Part shown: piece after piece, positions 61,942 through 64,000 of the stretch
Layout: each line of letters begins with the position of its first letter
How positions within the stretch are numbered: the stretch's first letter is position 1
Source: Streptomyces sp. I6
GTDB lineage: Bacteria; Actinomycetota; Actinomycetes; Streptomycetales; Streptomycetaceae
Direction: 5' to 3'
Assembly: GCA_003725745.1 (NCBI GenBank)
Contig: RHDP01000001.1
Span: forward strand, 248,001 to 312,000
Length of the DNA stretch: 64,000 nucleotides
Translations under genes and position numbers: made by a program
The notes under the pieces: model-generated
The model's input: the letters and a program-made list of their open reading frames with translations, nothing else
Told to the model about the DNA's origin: nothing
Databases searched by the model: none

Positions 61942-64000
61942 GTGATCAGGCCCGTCGACCGATTGCGGGGCGTGTCGGTACGGCAACTGATCGGCAAACG
62001 CCCCAAGAGCGTCGCCGGGCAGGTATTCGTCCTCCAGGTGGCGGTCGTCATCCTGCTCGTCCTCGGGACGATCCTCGCCCTGTTCCTGCAGACCCGGCAC
62101 GACGCGGACCGCGAGGCCCGCAACCGGTCCGTCGCCGTCGCCGAGGCCTTCGCCCACTCCCCCGGCCTGCTCACCGCCCTGCAGTCGCCGGACCCCGCCG
62201 CCGTCCTCCAGCCGATCACCGAGGAGGCGCGGAAGCGTGCCGGCGTCGACTTCATCGTGGTCATGGACACCAACGGGATCCGGTACACCCATCCCCTGCC
62301 CGAGCGGATCGGGCACCGCTTCGTCGGCACCATAGAACCGTCCCTGAGGGGCGAGGTGCTGCTGGAGAGCGTGGACGGCCCGCTGGGCAAGGAGGTCCAG
62401 GCGGTCGTGCCGGTCAACGGCCCGGACGGCAAGGTCGAGGCGCTGGTCTCGGCGGGTCTGACCGTCCGCAACGTGACGGGCGCGGTGAACCGTCAGCTGC
62501 CGGTCATCCTCGGTGCGGGAGCCGCCGGTCTCGCCCTGGCGACCGCGGGCACGGCCATGGCCACCAGGCGACTGAAACGCCAGACCCGCGGGCTCGGCCC
62601 GGTCGAGATGACGCGTATGTACGAGCATCATGACGCCGTCCTCCACGCGGTACGGGAAGGCGTCGTGATCGTCGGCGGGGACGGCACTCTCCTGCTCGCC
62701 AACGACGAGGCCCGCCGGCTGCTCGGTCTGGGCCCCGACTCCGAGGGGCGGCCCGTGCGCGAGCTGGCCGGTCTGGAGCCCTCGACGGCCCGGCTGCTGG
62801 CCTCGGGAAAGCCGGCCACGGACGAGGTGCTGACGGCCGGGGACCGGCTGCTGGTGGTCAACCAGCGCTCCACCGACGGCCCCAGCGGTCCGCTGGGCAC
62901 CGTGGCGACGATCCGCGACTCCACCGAGCTGCAGGCGCTCACGGGCCGGGCCGAGGTGGCGCGCAAGCGGCTCCAGCTGCTGTACGACGCCGGAGTGGGG
63001 ATCGGCACGACGCTGGACGTGGTCCGGACGGCCGAGGAACTGGCCGGGGTCGCGGTCCCCTCCTTCGCGGACTACGTCACCGTCGACCTCGCGCGCCCCG
63101 TGCTCGACGGGGAGGAGCCGAACGGATCCGCGGGCGACATGCGCCGCATCGCCGTCAGCGGCATCCGCGACGACCACCCGCTCTACGAACGCGGCAGGCA
63201 GATCGCCTTCCTGCCCTCCACGCCGCAGGCGCGCGGGATGGGTACCGGGCGGGCCGAGGTGGTGCCGGACCTGTCCAGGGCGCTGGGCTGGCGCGCCCAG
63301 GACCCCGAGCGGACGAAGGCGATCGTCGAGTACGGCATCCACTCGCTCATCACCGTGCCGCTCCAGGCCCGCGGTGTCGTCCTGGGAGTCGCCAACTTCT
63401 GGCGCTCGGAGAAGCCGGGCCCCTTCGAGGACGACGATCTGTCCCTCGCCGAGGAGCTGGTCGCCCGGGCCGCGGTGTCCGTGGACAACGCCCGCCGGTA
63501 CACGCGTGAGCACGCCCTGGCCGTGACGCTCCAGCGCAGCCTGCTGCCGAGGGTGCTGCCGGAGCACAGCGCCGTCGAGGTGGCCCACCGCTATCTGCCG
63601 GCCCAGTCCGGGGTGGGCGGCGACTGGTTCGACGTGATCCCGCTGCCGGGCAGCCGGGTGGCCCTGGTCGTCGGCGACGTGGTGGGGCACGGGCTGCACG
63701 CGGCGGCGACGATGGGGCGGCTGCGGACCGCGGTGCACAACTTCTCCACGCTCGATCTGCCCCCCGACGAGCTCCTGGGCCACCTCGACGATCTGGTCGG
63801 CCGTATCGACCAGGACGAGATGGGTCCCGGCGGCAGTCCCGACGGGCCGGCGATGACCGGAGCCACCTGCCTGTACGCGATCTACGACCCGGTGTCGCGG
63901 CAGTGCACGATGGCCCGGGCCGGGCATATGCTGCCGGCGCTGGTCCGCCCGGACGGCAGCGTCGAGTTCCCGGAACTCCCCGCCGGTCCGCCGCTCGGGC
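61942..64000 (+). CDS. Membrane sensor SpoIIE phosphatase (3' end outside window)
   Basis: The first 686 residues are visible. GTG 61942 has GAAAGGA 4-5 nt upstream. Layout: TM1 (about 30-50, LQVAVVILLVLGTILALFL), an extracytoplasmic Cache-like sensor (about 55-170, RAGVDFIVVMDTNGIRYTHP, LPERIGHRFVGTIEPSLRG), TM2 (about 178-200), then from residue 223 PAS (MTRMYEHHDAVLHAVREGV), GAF (GIHSLITVPLQARGVVLGVA) and the SpoIIE PP2C core (GGDWFDVIPLPGSRVALVVG). It is a close paralogue of the gene truncated at position 1. The sensor region looks like DcuS/CitA-type dicarboxylate sensors by pattern. It is 109 bp downstream of the kinase partner gene. Confidence 0.92.
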   Translation, partial: MIRPVDRLRGVSVRQLIGKRPKSVAGQVFVLQVAVVILLVLGTILALFLQTRHDADREARNRSVAVAEAFAHSPGLLTALQSPDPAAVLQPITEEARKRAGVDFIVVMDTNGIRYTHPLPERIGHRFVGTIEPSLRGEVLLESVDGPLGKEVQAVVPVNGPDGKVEALVSAGLTVRNVTGAVNRQLPVILGAGAAGLALATAGTAMATRRLKRQTRGLGPVEMTRMYEHHDAVLHAVREGVVIVGGDGTLLLANDEARRLLGLGPDSEGRPVRELAGLEPSTARLLASGKPATDEVLTAGDRLLVVNQRSTDGPSGPLGTVATIRDSTELQALTGRAEVARKRLQLLYDAGVGIGTTLDVVRTAEELAGVAVPSFADYVTVDLARPVLDGEEPNGSAGDMRRIAVSGIRDDHPLYERGRQIAFLPSTPQARGMGTGRAEVVPDLSRALGWRAQDPERTKAIVEYGIHSLITVPLQARGVVLGVANFWRSEKPGPFEDDDLSLAEELVARAAVSVDNARRYTREHALAVTLQRSLLPRVLPEHSAVEVAHRYLPAQSGVGGDWFDVIPLPGSRVALVVGDVVGHGLHAAATMGRLRTAVHNFSTLDLPPDELLGHLDDLVGRIDQDEMGPGGSPDGPAMTGATCLYAIYDPVSRQCTMARAGHMLPALVRPDGSVEFPELPAGPPLG

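Overview
The window is very GC-rich DNA with strong Shine-Dalgarno motifs, frequent GTG starts, ATGA/GTGA stop-start overlaps and actinobacterial gene families throughout. It looks like part of a Streptomyces (or close relative) chromosome, probably an accessory/stress island rather than core. Both ends cut through paralogous sensor-type SpoIIE phosphatase genes: the left one lacks its N-terminus, the right one its C-terminus.

Layout. (1) 1-2482: a SpoIIE-family phosphatase and a small convergent protein. (2) 2800-6337: a reactive-sulfur module, comprising an MBL persulfide dioxygenase-rhodanese, a rhodanese, a TauE/SafE exporter, a CstR-like repressor and a rhodanese-DUF2892 membrane protein, with CstR-type operators at both promoters. 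(3) 6925-24079: a dormancy/hypoxia-like gene set: three CBS-CBS-BON proteins, two double-domain universal stress proteins, an Acg-like nitroreductase, an Hsp20, pyruvate phosphate dikinase, two XRE-PNPOx flavin-type regulators, a DMT transporter, and decayed C-terminal remnants of a nicotinate phosphoribosyltransferase and a GH65 enzyme. (4) 24281-42013: a GH15 enzyme, a secreted triple-repeat cysteine protein, DUF2180, a PRC-barrel pair with a membrane micropeptide, TerC, a site-2 protease, DUF3040, slipin, BrkB, SpoIIE phosphatase-MarR, a DDN-like protein, DUF4142 and a PucR-type regulator. (5) 42432-57924: a complete aerobic [NiFe]-hydrogenase operon on the minus strand, of the high-affinity actinobacterial (group 1h) type. 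It has HypX, small and large subunits, a NifU-like protein, DUF5947, DUF6084, an unrecognised 481-residue protein, a maturation protease, a 35-residue micropeptide and HypA-B-F-C-D-E. Most neighbouring genes overlap by 4 nt. (6) 58052-64000: a Tm-1-like ATP-binding protein, then a Ser/Thr kinase, a membrane partner and a sensor phosphatase.

A major technical point: about 20 genes here are interrupted by single-base frame changes. Every one I could resolve is repaired by adding one base, nearly always a G or C in a G/C homopolymer. Split domains rejoin perfectly on both sides (hydrogenase large and small subunits, HypD, HypE, HypF, TerC, USPs, MarR and others). This is the signature of homopolymer under-calling in the assembly. 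I annotate these as single intact genes with the suspected site noted, not as pseudogenes. The two enzyme remnants near 19.3-19.8 kb and 21.9-22.1 kb are different: they lack their N-terminal halves and are real decay.

Functionally the genes fit a resting or starved aerobe: atmospheric H2 oxidation for maintenance energy, disposal of sulfane sulfur, stress and redox sensors (USP, CBS, flavin-type HTH), and a phospho-signalling layer of kinase and SpoIIE phosphatases.
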